64,000 bases of DNA from Oikopleura dioica (Eukaryota > Chordata > Appendicularia > Copelata > Oikopleuridae): positions 374,501 through 438,500 of the forward strand of contig OU015566.1 of the NCBI GenBank assembly GCA_907165135.1, read 5' to 3'. Positions 30,448-40,915 of this stretch are shown one piece after another (positions within the stretch are counted from its first letter, which is position 1; each line of letters starts with the position of its first letter). The notes below the pieces were generated by a model. The model was given only the letters and a program-made list of their open reading frames with translations. It was not told the DNA's origin and did no database searches. The position numbers and the translations under genes were made by a program.

Positions 30448-32846
30448 ATACTTTTCACTCGCCTTTGCCTGATCCTACATTATCCTCGACTGCGTGATGC
30501 CTTCTGTTTTTATCTTTATTTTTCTTTTTGGTATTTTTCGATGTTTTTTTCTCGACTTTTTCAATTAACGATGATTTCTTACGGTCTTGTTTGAATTTAC
30601 ACTTCGATTTTGATTCCAATTGTTTCAATCTATAATCATTATATAGCCGTGTAAAAATACGCAGAGGAATGTCTTAACCCTAGCCGGTCAAGGTACTCCA
30701 AATATGGAGCAGGTTTTTACTCATTACCAATATTTAACGTATAATTTCCAGGGTTTAATGATTAAACTTTAATCTATTTCCCCAAGACCATATAATTTGA
30801 GATTTATCATTTGTATAGTCTTATTTGCAGGTAAATCCCTGGCGCCAAATATGGAGGTACCCGAGAAAAACCATTTTTGGCCGGCTAGGGTTAACCATTT
30901 TTCTTTCGAAAAAGCTCAGCAATTGTCTTCTTCACGTCACTATTCTTTGACGTCTTCACTAGAATCTCTTCATATCTTTTTTCTAAGCATTTGCCATGTT
31001 GATTCTTTTTTAAGACATGCTTTAAGAATATAATATTTTTAAAAAAAAGGAAAGAAAGAATCAGAATTGAGTTCAATTTAAAGGACATATTCTGAAAAAG
31101 GCTGCAATTCATACTTTGTTCGGGCGAGAAAAATAACACTTTTTCTATTCTTTAGGAAATAAGTTGAAAGTATATTCCAAGAACAGTGAAAGAAAGTAAA
31201 GTTCCAAATAATTTTATTAACCCTCATTTATCTTTTTCCCAAGAAACGAAAAAATTTGTTGTCATCCGACTCGAGACAAAAAATATCCATTTTAAGGGTA
31301 CTACCGTCGATTACCCCTATGACCGGTTATGTTAAATTTTTCATCGGAAATGAATTCCTCATAAAATTTTGACCAAAAAAGGTCCGAAGGTTTCATTCAT
31401 AACGTCAAGCGTTTTCATAATAATTAGAGTTTTAATTGATTTCTGTACTAGAAAGAATTTTTTCCGAAAAAATTTTTGGTGTCCGATTCTTTCAAATAAG
31501 GGCTCGTTTTGAAGCTCAGAACAAGATGATGATTATGGTGAGTTCATTAATTCTTGAACTAAGATATTTTAGCTTCTAGAGACAAAAATGCGTCGCCAAA
31601 TTTTGAAAAATGCTCAATTGTAGCAAAATCATAGAGACACGATTTTCAAAAAATTAATTTTGGTATTTTTCCTTTTTCAATCAAGAAAACCTTCTGTCAT
31701 TTTTAAGATGAAGGTTCAATTCACACATAAAAAATAAAATCAGGCTGAGTTTTCAAGCTACTTTTCGAGCTATTTCGCCGTTTATTCAGTCTATTTTTGC
31801 AACAATGATATTTTTAAGCTAGAAATTAGCTGACTTTTCAGTGAGCTATTCAAAAACGCCTCTGACAGAATAATGATCTAAGATAGCTTAACTTTTAGAG
31901 ACCATATGATACCCGCTATCCATGCCATGTTAAGGGTTATTCAAGGCTAAAGTTGGGGAAATCGAAGGTAGTACCCTTAAGGCCACTTTTGAAATTCGCT
32001 GTCATCCGAAAATCGGCCTTAAAAGTGCTTCACACTGTACTGTATCCGGTTTGAGAGACATCTTCACTTTTGTAAATTCGGCATTTTTGCCTTTTTTTCT
32101 AAATAAGAGGCATCAAAGACTCTTTTCGCGCTATAGTTCACAAAACATGGCCGCCCACACGCTAAAGGGTCGAATTTTACCTCTCAATACGTTTTATTGA
32201 GAATAAATGACAAGAGGATGAAGTTTTTAAGATCAAAAGATGGGACGCGAAAGTAGAGAAAGTTGGCCTCCTGCAAAAGTGAGTTTCCTACCAGATTTTG
32301 CGCGCAAGGGCCACAGGCCCGCAGCGTGCTTAACAGCGTTGATAATATTTTTTGGTTAGTGAAATCATCAGATACAATCTCGCTAGAAGAGAAGCAGAGT
32401 ACATGAAACAGAAGAAATGTATTATTATTCGATTAAAAATTTATGAATTTTGATAATTTATCCAGTGTCTTTTTACTAAAAGCGTTGAAAACTCGTATTT
32501 GCTGTTGGTTCCCCGCATCTTTTTTCCTGACTGAGCCAAAAAAACGCAGGATAATTCATTAAAAACATATCTAGAGACGCGCTTTCAAAAGAACAACAAC
32601 AACTTACAATGCATAATCGGCCCAAATCCTCAAAACCTGAAAATGGCAACAAGGGCAACATGCTGCCTTTTTTCAGGTTTTACCTAAAATCGGTATAGAC
32701 TTTACGGTATAGTCTATACCGTTTAGTCAATTTCTGACATGTCATGTCGTCGAATTCGACGAATAAAATTTCAAAAACGATATCAATAGTCAATTTATCA
32801 GATTTCTCAACATCAGAAATTATTTATAATTATCAACAAGAACAAA

Positions 32847-33867
32847 ATGAAGCCAATATTGATAACGAGACCAGAATTTACAAGTCCGCTGTTTCACTGC
32901 GATCCAATTCTATGTCTCGCAACTTGCTGTTTTCCCTGTTTGACTTTTCACTCGACACAGATGGCGCTTGACAGGTCAAAAGTTGGTTCCCGTTCTGGAT
33001 TATTTACCTTTGTTGAAACTGCTCTACAACTGAGTAGCTTTTGGGTACCGGTTATTGTGGAGACTTACGCTGCTACAATTCCAGCCGTCCTCTACTTTAT
33101 CGAAGCTGCACTGTGCATTGGATCATGTGTAAGTTTTCTTTGCAGAAGAATAACAATGTTATTTTTCTACGTCAAATTAAGTCGGGTTTTTGTTCTTTTG
33201 TCGAAATTTCAAAAAATTAACTTTTTATCGAAATACCATAGCAAATTCGGAAATCTAGGGTGTAGGGCGCCTAGGTTCACAATTGTAAACCCGGTTAATA
33301 AAATTATTCAAAAGAGTGAAATCAGGGGTTTTTATGCGCTTCGCGTCTGATTTATAGAGAAACTCATTGTGACGTTATGTGCCTTGACATAAACCACGCC
33401 TTCAGTAAATTTGAGTCACCTTTTTGACCGAAATTGTGAATCGGGTTCACAAAATTGTTAACCAACCGATTGTGAACCTGGGCGCCCGCCACCCCAAATC
33501 TTGCTTGTCGCTTCGGAATTCTTCGGCGATTCGAGCCGCCAGCCCGATCTACGGGGACAGCTCCAACATCTTAATTTTGAAGAAAAAATGTAAATACAGC
33601 GTTTTGTTAGCTCAAAAATTATGCTCATATATCAATTAAGATCACGTTCATGCTTATCTACGATCAGAGACAAGAAATCCGTGGAAAATATGGACTTATG
33701 GAAGAACCTCTCATGTAAGGTCAAAAAAAAATCATAACAAATATATTTTTAGGGATTGTCTTGCAATCGCCTTCTGCAGAGTTTGCGTCATGATCCAGCA
33801 CGAGAAACAAACTCACCCAACCACCATGATTGTTTCAACTCAAAATCCTGTTGTTGTTCAACCCTAA
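32847..33867 (+). CDS. PLAC8-domain (cornifelin-like) Cys-rich protein
   Basis: Three exons, 32847..33128, 33641..33714 and 33753..33867. GT-AG introns are 512 and 38 nt with consistent phase, giving 156 aa. The N-terminal part has CDPILCLATCCFPCLTFH, matching the Cys-rich front half of PLAC8 domains. The rear half reads RQEIRGKYGLMEEPLMDCLA, then FCRVCVMIQHEKQ. That corresponds to the family's (R)-x-x-(I/L)-R-x-K-Y-G, D-D/C-C and C-x-x-C-x-x-x-Q blocks. Hydrophobic residues lie between (about 50-90). Length is close to other PLAC8 proteins, which are membrane-associated or secreted small proteins; some affect cell size or metal handling. Intron 1 contains a MITE (about 33259..33500). An overlapping open frame from 32744 is probably noise, though a longer N-terminus by an unseen splice cannot be excluded. 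Confidence 0.8.
33259..33500. mobile_element. GGTGTAGGGCG-family MITE in the PLAC8 intron
   Basis: Starts GGTGTAGGGCGCC and ends GGGCGCCCGCCACCCC. The flanks AAATCTAG and AAATCTTG are an 8-bp near-duplication. A relative is at 43759..44001. Confidence 0.65.
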
Positions 33868-34329
33868 GAAAAAATGAGATATTTACTGTTGATTATAATA
33901 ACGAAAATATAATCTTTTGTGGTTTCTAAAATAACTTGATCTATCAATCGAAAAGAAATGGAATGCGTGAAAGCGAGATTTTTGTATTTTAACGCCATAG
34001 GCACACTCTTAATTTTACATATTTTTGACAGGTACGGGATGATATGGATACGTTTAAATAAAAAAATTTTACTGCAGCCAGATTTGGATTCCTTATGGAA
34101 ACACGCTCCATTCATAGTGGTTCATTTTTTTGTGCAAAAGAAAAATTGAGTTACGTGGGTGATAACATTGAAGTTGAGCTCAGACGTTACAGAGAATCTT
34201 CTCCGTGCCGGATTCTGTAGAGAAAGCGCGCCACTTGTGTCTGACGGGCACCTTCAAATTTGTAACTGAGTAAAAAATTCGAAATCAAAACTATTGAACG
34301 AGTGTGCGCTTTGCGCTTCAATTGATGAA
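33868..34329. other. no gene recognised
   Basis: AT-rich intergenic sequence after the PLAC8 gene; small ORFs only. Confidence 0.5.
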
Positions 34330-34500
34330 AACGGGGTTTCCTTACTTGGTAAAATTCCTTACTTGGTAAAATTCCTTACATGGTAAAATTCCTTACTTGG
34401 TAAAATTTTTTCTTTACCAAGTAAGGAATTTTACCAAGTAAGGAATTTTACCAAGTAAGGAATTTTACCAAGTAAGGAATTTTACCAAGTAAGGAATTTT
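34330..34500. repeat. inverted array of 17-19-bp repeats
   Basis: Four units of CCTTACTTGGTAAAATT are followed by four to five of the reverse complement AATTTTACCAAGTAAGG, meeting near 34407. The array can fold into one long hairpin. Confidence 0.85.
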
Positions 34501-34751
34501 GAAGCGAAAAATATTCGAAAACAAAAATTGACCATATTGACATGAAAAGTATTCTCTGCGAACCCCCTCCGAGACAATTTTTCAGATTTAAATTTTTCTC
34601 AAATTTATGTTTCGGTATAATTTTTTTTATACCGCCAAGCGAATTCGCTTTCGCTTCGCTTCGTACTGGAGAGCAGAATTCGCTTCGCAAAAATTCCCAA
34701 ATTTTCGCTTAAATTTTTGTAAAGCAAGCGGCTTTGAAATTCGGAGGCTTC

Positions 34752-35293
34752 TTAACCTTACGCCGCCAAGTGTGCCATATATGGCACCAAGACTTTAAAC
34801 CGCCTGTAATTTATTTTTTACTTGGAGTAAGAATTTCGCCGACCCCCCTTTATACCCTTATTTTTCGCTAAACTTTCACGTGGTAGGCATTTGGTTGGCT
34901 TAGCTTCGCTACAAATGCGTCAAAATAGCGAATTTAGCTTCGCTACTCGTGTGCCATATATGACACAAGAATGCATTGTGATGTGCCATATTTGGCACAT
35001 TTGGCGGCGGTGGGACTTTTTTCCGCCGAAAATGCATTGTAAGGAATTTTCCCTTATATGAGGAAGATAAACATTGCCGACATCAATCTGATGTCATTTG
35101 ATGTCGTCTGATGTCCTATAATGTCAAATGTCTAACATTTGGAAGCATGACAAAAAAAAAATTATTTTAAACATCTCCAGCCGACTTTTTAAGACTTGTG
35201 CCATATTTGGCATATCGAATACACTGCAATGTGCCATATATGGCACATTTGGCGGCGGGGGGGTGAAATTCGAGTTTGGCGGCGTAAGGTTAA
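34752..35293. mobile_element. TTAA-flanked MITE with GCCATATATGGC palindromes (542 bp)
   Basis: Ends TTAACCTTACGCCGCCAA, inverted at the right. Several internal TGTGCCATATATGGCACA-type palindromes lie beside TTTGGCGGCG. An inverted near-identical copy is at 56030..56570. Confidence 0.9.
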
Positions 35294-35479
35294 TAAATGA
35301 TCAATTTTATGTAACGCCTTGAATGGCTGGAATTAAACCCGAAAATGGATAACCTGGTTATGCAATAACCTCGGCGCCCGACACCTAGCAGTCCCAATTT
35401 GTTAAAAATTCAATCAGAGTAGATTTAAATTTTTTTACTGATATTAATATCAATCTTTACTCGTCGTGCTCAAAAACGT

Positions 35480-35922
35480 TTAACTTCTCAATACACGGGC
35501 GCGCGACTAAGCGCTCAAAACACGGGGTCGGGTGAGGGGACCACAATGCATTATTCGGCCCCGCGCGGCGCGCAAAATTCGGAGTGTAATAAAGAGCGCT
35601 CAAGACTTTTAGCTCTAACTTGCGTTTCCGGCGAGCAAAAAAGTCACAATACATATCGCTGGAAAGCTTGAACACTCACCTATCAAGATTTACAATTAAT
35701 TTTGCATAAAACTTTTTGGATTTACGGCTGGAGAGTGAAAGATAAATCCGGTGCAAAATGCCACCACTTTTGAGAAAACTTCCAAAATTTCACAAAGTGG
35801 TTCGTTTTAGTCATCTTAGCTCACATATCAAAAATCAGGTCAAATGGATTATCACAACAGAAATGACGGCGGCTCAAAGTCGCCGTGGTCGGTTGAACCG
35901 ACCACGTGTATTGAGAAGTTAA
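35480..35922. mobile_element. TTAA-flanked MITE (443 bp)
   Basis: Ends TTAACTTCTCAATACACG inverted at the right, with TTAA at 35480..35483 and 35919..35922. A truncated relative is at about 40070..40252. Confidence 0.8.
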
Positions 35923-36044
35923 AGTTAATGTTAGCGCATTGGTTCATTTATGTACAAAGTAAAAAAAAGTATTCCGGTTACTTTTACCATTTCTAGAACA
36001 TACCTGTTTTCCACGTTGATAGAGCATAATTTTGCCAGTTTAAA

Positions 36045-39000
36045 ATGAGCCAATATCTTTCCCAAAAGGACAAATATGATATTGTCGAAGAGATCTACAA
36101 GCACGGTCAAGCTGCTGAAAAGCAAAGATTCAAAGAATTTGTCTCCGCTACAAGAATGCAGAGATGGTGGCGAGGGAGGATAGCCAGGATAAGACTGACA
36201 AACGCCGTCGAAGCGGCCTCTACTGTCAGTCGATTCATGGGAGCCGTCAAGGCAAAAAAGATTCTGATGCGATGTATAAAAAAGAGGGTTCTTCTTGATC
36301 AACGCGAGTTCTTTGACCAGAAGATTGTTAAATTTCAAGCTCTATGGCGTGGATATGCAAGTCGAAAAAACAAATTCTCATATTATCAGTGGAAACGTGA
36401 TTTAGCGGTAAGTAAACTCAATCATTGAACCCTAAGAAATCATATGTTACAATTCTTTGAAACCGACGTTAATATTATTATTTTTTATACGGCTTATATT
36501 AAAGACCTTATCATTCCATTTTTATTTATAAAAAATTTGAAATTTGAAATACTTTTTGCGACCGACAACCATTTTTGATTAAGTGTATTAAGAATATTAA
36601 GTTATGATTCAATTTTGGTTTTTTTTCAACAGGAATTATTGATATTTATCGCAATAAAACTAGTTATTCTTCATTTTAAAACCCAAAAGAATCGTTATCT
36701 TAGTTCTAATCGTCTCTTTTGGGGAAAAGATAATGTATATAATCTTCGAAAAATTGTTTTTAATCGCCATGCCTGTTTTGAATAATTTTCCAAACAGTTG
36801 TTTGTCGCAAAATTTCTATATTGAGACCTTAATTTAAGATCTTCACCAGAAAGTCCATCAAATTTTAGGCCCATAACGTCCTGGTCTCGTTACTATCTGA
36901 CAATGATTACAGGGAGTTAGAGGAGTCGAAAGGTGCTCCATGTCCAAAATGGATATTAATCATATCAATGATAATATGATATTATGGCCGTTGGAGGTTC
37001 GCCGACATAGTTTCATGAACTCCGAATCAATCACTCTTTCTCAATGTTTATGGACTGAATTATTTATTTAGAAACTTGAAATCATAAACGAAATAACACT
37101 ACGAAATCTCAAGCAGTATAAAATCATGAAACAACTCGAAGAAGCTCAACAAAAGAACGAAAAAGAAAACAAATTAGGTTAGAGTTTCAACAGAATGATC
37201 TTTTGTGTGTGAAGAAATGGATTTGGCTCAAAATCATTAATAGGAGATCAATGAAAAAATAATTAATAGGCCATATTTAGGGTTTATCACGGGAAAATTG
37301 AAGTTATCATTTTTTCCTGAAATTTTCTCAAAATACCGAAATAAGAGGCGGCGCTCGACGTTTTGGTGGTGCTGCGCGCACTGTCTCGGCGCACTTGGTG
37401 CAATGATAATTTACCTCCCAAATTGTTTGAAATTAGTTTTCTATGAGTTTTAAAATATGCTGAATGCGGTAACGATGTAATTTATTGCTTGATCGATTAT
37501 TGCATAATCGAAATTCAGCCAATAAAGAAAAAAAATCCATGTCAAAAGGCTTTTTATTTATCTGCCTTTGTCCATTCTAAACTCTTAATCAGAAAAAAAT
37601 CGACCAAACTACGAACCTATTAATTATCTGACTTGCACTTCGACTCAAATCGTGGACAGAAGCAAGGTTATTCATAAAAAAAAGCGTTCCGAAATCATCC
37701 CTTCCTGCATGATAAACGTCTTTGAGGAAAAGAAACCGCCAGTTCAGCTAAATCCGATAAAATCTCGTGGAAGACCAAAAGGACCATTTCGATCTGAGGC
37801 AGCTGTCAATAAGCAGAAAATGCGAGCGCCGAGTCCGACTTTGAGAGTGGCAACTCCCTATGATTTTCATAAAAATAAAAAGCAATACGAAAATAAACTT
37901 TGGTGGATAAGAAGAATTCAAGATCCAATGGTAAGCTAATCGTCAATATGCTCCATACAAATCTAGCTGTTATAGAAATCCTGGGTCAGCACATGCCACA
38001 GAAATCTTGCTGGCAAGGCAAAGAAAGTTAATCAGAATTTTTTTTTTGTCAAATCAACACCAAATCCACTCACCCTTATTAAAAATGTTGCTCGAACTCT
38101 GACAAAAATTTTTTTATTAAGCACCCCCCCGTCAACAATTTTCCTCAAAAAATCGAAAATTTCAAAAAAGCCATATTTTGGCTTCTAAGCGAGCCTGGAA
38201 GTTCAATTTATAATCAAAACTTGTTGGGAGCACTTCTTGACCAATAAAAATCTGAAATTTTAGCAAAATTTGGACTTTTTCATCATTTTTCGTCAAAAAG
38301 TCCGATTTTCAAACGCGATTTTGAGGGTGTTAGAATCGAGATAGACTCCCAATAAATGAAGCCTCAAAATCGTTTTTTGACCTGTAGATTCCATTTCAGG
38401 GGTCAAAATTTCAAATTTCCGAAAATAGATTTTTCGAAAATTGTTGACGGGGGTCCTTAAATCTTAGGGTCAAACTTTAGTTTAATCTAGCTAGAAATAA
38501 TTTTTAAAATTCGAATAAGACGTTCTGATATATATCCGAGGAGAAAATCGTCTCAATTAGAGTATAAACCAGGGCTGTCGATTTCGAGTCCCGAGACGTT
38601 TTTCCGGATAATCCGCAAGCTTTTAAGCGTTTTTACGCTTTACAATAATTACTCGGGCTGTCTTTTACTAGGTGAAAATATTTTTGTGAAATAAAGACAC
38701 CTAAATGGCTTTTTTAGTCGCGGGTAATCCGAAAGAAGCCCTGGTACGTTTTAAAAATATAATTTTTTTTTCATTTTGAGACAATATAGATAACTTGAAT
38801 AATTCAGTTGACTGGAAAATCTTTAACCCTCTGCGTGACGATCAGAACTACTCCTATGCGTGACGCGGGTGCATTTAGTGCACCCGGCCCATCTATGGAA
38901 GATAAAATATCTTTTGAGACGGCCAAACGGGGACGCTGGGCGTGTTTCCCATTTTCTCGCCTAACGCTTTTTCCTTCAAATTTTATAATGCAACTTACTG

Positions 39001-39200
39001 TCTTTTTTTAGAAGTTCGAAAAGGTGTCGAAACCATCATACGAACGTACTCTTTGGGGACTAACGAAATTCTATCCTGGTGAATTGACGACATTCAATTT
39101 ACGCGACGAGTACGAAGACCCAAACAGACCAAAGTTTAGATCTCAAGTGAGAAGCATACCACTCTTTGATCAATTTGGGCGAACCTATAATGAAAGATAG
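36045..39200 (+). CDS. SPATA17: SPATA17 homologue (IQ-motif sperm/axoneme protein)
   Basis: Four exons, 36045..36407, 37072..37177, 37593..37930 and 39012..39200, all GT-AG with matching phases. They give 996 nt and 331 aa, against about 360 for vertebrate SPATA17. Exon 1 has IQ-like motifs (MQRWWRGRIARI near residue 37 and FQALWRGYASRKNKFSYYQW near 98), which bind calmodulin-type proteins. Exon 2 is a charged helix. Exon 3 holds the family signature: YLTCTST, then GPFRSEAA and PTLRVATPYDF. The last exon encodes the conserved tail with RPKFRSQVRSIPLFDQFGRT. The protein is known in the family as a flagellar or testis-expressed factor, so the organism is expected to have flagellated sperm or cilia. 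Introns of 664, 415 and 1081 nt have absorbed repeats, including a TTAA MITE at 38117..38460. The frame is fully intact. Confidence 0.88.
38117..38460. mobile_element. TTAA-flanked MITE in SPATA17 intron 3
   Basis: Left end TTAAG(C)ACCCCCCCGTCAAC, right end the complement GTTGACGGGGGTCCTTAA. A related end fragment is near 60830..60860. No coding capacity. Confidence 0.8.
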
Positions 39201-39734
39201 AAAGATGCAGCTTGACCAAAATAAATTATTTTATAGTCAATTTGTTATTTTTTATTTATTCTTGATTCGAGCTAAAACGAGAGAAGTTACAAAGATTACG
39301 AATAAAATATTTTCAAGGTTAAACGCAGATCGTACCAATTAATTGGTATGTCCCTTTTCCTATCATTTAACAATGAAACTATCAAGTTTACTGTATAAAT
39401 GATTGAAATATATGATTCTTAGACGCTAAGCTTCAATTTTTTCTCCTTATTATACCCATATCATTTTGAAAATATGAGTATATATGCAAATTTCAAAATG
39501 TGTCGAAAGACGACGTGAATAAAAATATCCTTTCAAAAGGGAAAAATATCCGAGTTCAAAATCTTGTTCAATAGCTAAGATCAAAAATTTTCGAAAAAAA
39601 TTATTTTTTGACACCGGAATCGAATTCCTCGATAAAAAGTTACTCCATATGTCCATAATATTTTTCATACGTTAAGGAGGGGGTCGACGAGAATCGGGAT
39701 TTCCGTGACCAGTGTTTGAAATAATGGTCAAAAC

Positions 39735-39905
39735 TCTTGTGAGCGAGTGAGCGCGAGCTGAGGCCCTCAGAATTTTAACACGAGTGAGCGAGCGCGAGCA
39801 GACTCTTTTGACTTTTTCGTGAGCGAGCGAGCGCGAGCGCAGATACCAGGATTTTTCTATGAGTGAGCAAGCGTGAGCGCTCGCTCGCTCGCTCGCGCTC
39901 GCTCG
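39735..39905. repeat. GAGCGAGCGCGAG low-complexity repeat
   Basis: Irregular tandem GAGCGAGCGC units; ORFs through it are compositional. The GTCGACGAGAATCGGG end sequence lies just before it at 39672..39712. Confidence 0.8.
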
Positions 39906-40069
39906 CAGCTTTTTAACAACGTTTTCATTGAGTGATTTCTTGAAAAATTCTAATACTTTTAAATTTGAACAACTTTTAACTATCATAAATTAATGATGTG
40001 TATTCTTACGAGATTAAAAGATAGATTTCATAAATATGAAATGATTATAGAAGAGGGTTCAAGCTTTCT

Positions 40070-40252
40070 AGCAATACATTTACGAGCTTTTTTACCCGCC
40101 GGAAACGTCAATTAGAGCCAAAAGTCCTGAGCGCTGTTTTTCACACTCTGAATTTGGCGCGCCGCGCGGGACTGGATAATGCATTGTGGTCCAATAATTG
40201 GACCCCGTGTTTTGAGCGCTTAGTCGCGCGCCCGTGTATTGAGAAGTTAAAG
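40070..40252. mobile_element. truncated copy of the 35480..35922 MITE family
   Basis: Shares GCGCGCCCGTGTATTGAGAA and the GAGCGCTTAGTCGCGCG block with 35480..35700 in inverse orientation; only the TTAA end at ~40246 is preserved. Confidence 0.7.
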
Positions 40253-40439
40253 TTGAGTTATGAAGAATTAAAGGGCCTTATACCAATTAATTTGTCGCTG
40301 TGCGTTTCGGCGTTAATTTGAATGAAGCGAAATAGAAAAAATCAAGAAATTGATTATGGAATACAATCGATCAAATCCTGGGTCTCAAAATCTTGAAAAA
40401 ATGAGTTTTTTATTTCCTTTATAAGTTATGAGTCATGAA

Positions 40440-40714
40440 TCAAATTGTCTTTTTGATCACCGACTTACGATCACGGACTGGATTAGTTGGTTTTGGATCC
40501 CGAAGGGGAGTAGCTTGCGGTGCAACAGGTGGAAGAGCGTAAGATGGTGCAGGCTCGGCGTAAGACGGAGTTAACGGAGCTTGCCATGAAGGAGACCCTG
40601 CTACCGGATCTTCAGTAGGATATATAGATTGTTCTCCGAAGAAATATGAAGAAGCACTTCCATATGAAGATGCCCCCAAGGATCTTGAGATCCCTGATTT
40701 CCGGGATAAGACAT
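40440..40714 (-). pseudogene. small Pro/Ser/Tyr-rich protein gene with a possible frameshift
   Basis: Minus strand. The natural start at 40712..40714 reads MSYPGNQGSQDPW. The rest of the coding sequence (GASSYGSASSYFF, PSYAEPAPSYALPPVAPQ, ending RDRKSVIKKTI) lies in another frame. The shift falls at a run of five G (about 40673..40677); one further G would join the two. It is either a homopolymer error in the sequence, a pseudogene, or a gene whose true first exon is spliced from elsewhere. The product is low-complexity with a basic tail, and I recognise no family. It lies 200 bp downstream of X1 on the same strand. Confidence 0.45.
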
Positions 40715-40915
40715 TTTTATTTCGAGTTTATTTCGAGCGTGATCCAAACTGCATTCTTTTCGACGATCTTGCAAATAAAACACCTACTGGCGGTGATGCC
40801 TGAAATCACCAAAGAGAATCCACTGTTTTATATTTTCAATAAATTTTCGAAATATTTGGAAAAAAATGATGATTAACAAAGTTTATTGATATATTATGAG
40901 CTTTAGCAAAATAAT

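Larger units (their letters stand above)
29938..30479 (+). mobile_element. TRIM-like miniature LTR retroelement with tRNA-like LTRs
   Basis: Two direct 167-bp LTRs (29938..30104, 30313..30479), starting TGTGGGAG and ending CCTACA, flank a 208-bp interior. A 4-bp target duplication TTAT borders the element (29934..29937, 30480..30483). The interior begins with a primer-binding-like TGGTGAAGA at 30108..30116 and ends with a purine tract (30304..30311). There is no protein-coding capacity. Each LTR contains a tRNA-like unit. The LTRs appear identical, so insertion is recent. Confidence 0.85.
29782..32037. mobile_element. TA-flanked element (2.26 kb) hosting a nested miniature LTR element
   Basis: The ends CAGT.TGAAGCACTTTTAAGG are inverted and each bordered by TA (29780..29781, 32038..32039). 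Internal GGCC.CTTTT and GTCATCC motifs repeat near both ends. No transposase is recognised. The miniature LTR element at 29938..30479 inserted into its left part. Confidence 0.75.

Noticed and set aside
29934-30458. 174-aa minus-strand ORF containing GRTRDLRVHEPVCYHC
   Set aside because: It is the antisense of the two tRNA-like units and LTRs; the repeated peptide simply mirrors the 375-bp duplication.
32744-32971. 75-aa ORF overlapping the PLAC8 first exon in another frame
   Set aside because: The PLAC8 frame carries the family motifs through three phased exons; this one stops without a domain. It may be a 5' leader frame.
39672-39986. 104-aa minus ORF rich in RARAHSLTR
   Set aside because: Low-complexity GAGCGAGCGC repeat and a MITE end; no conserved feature.
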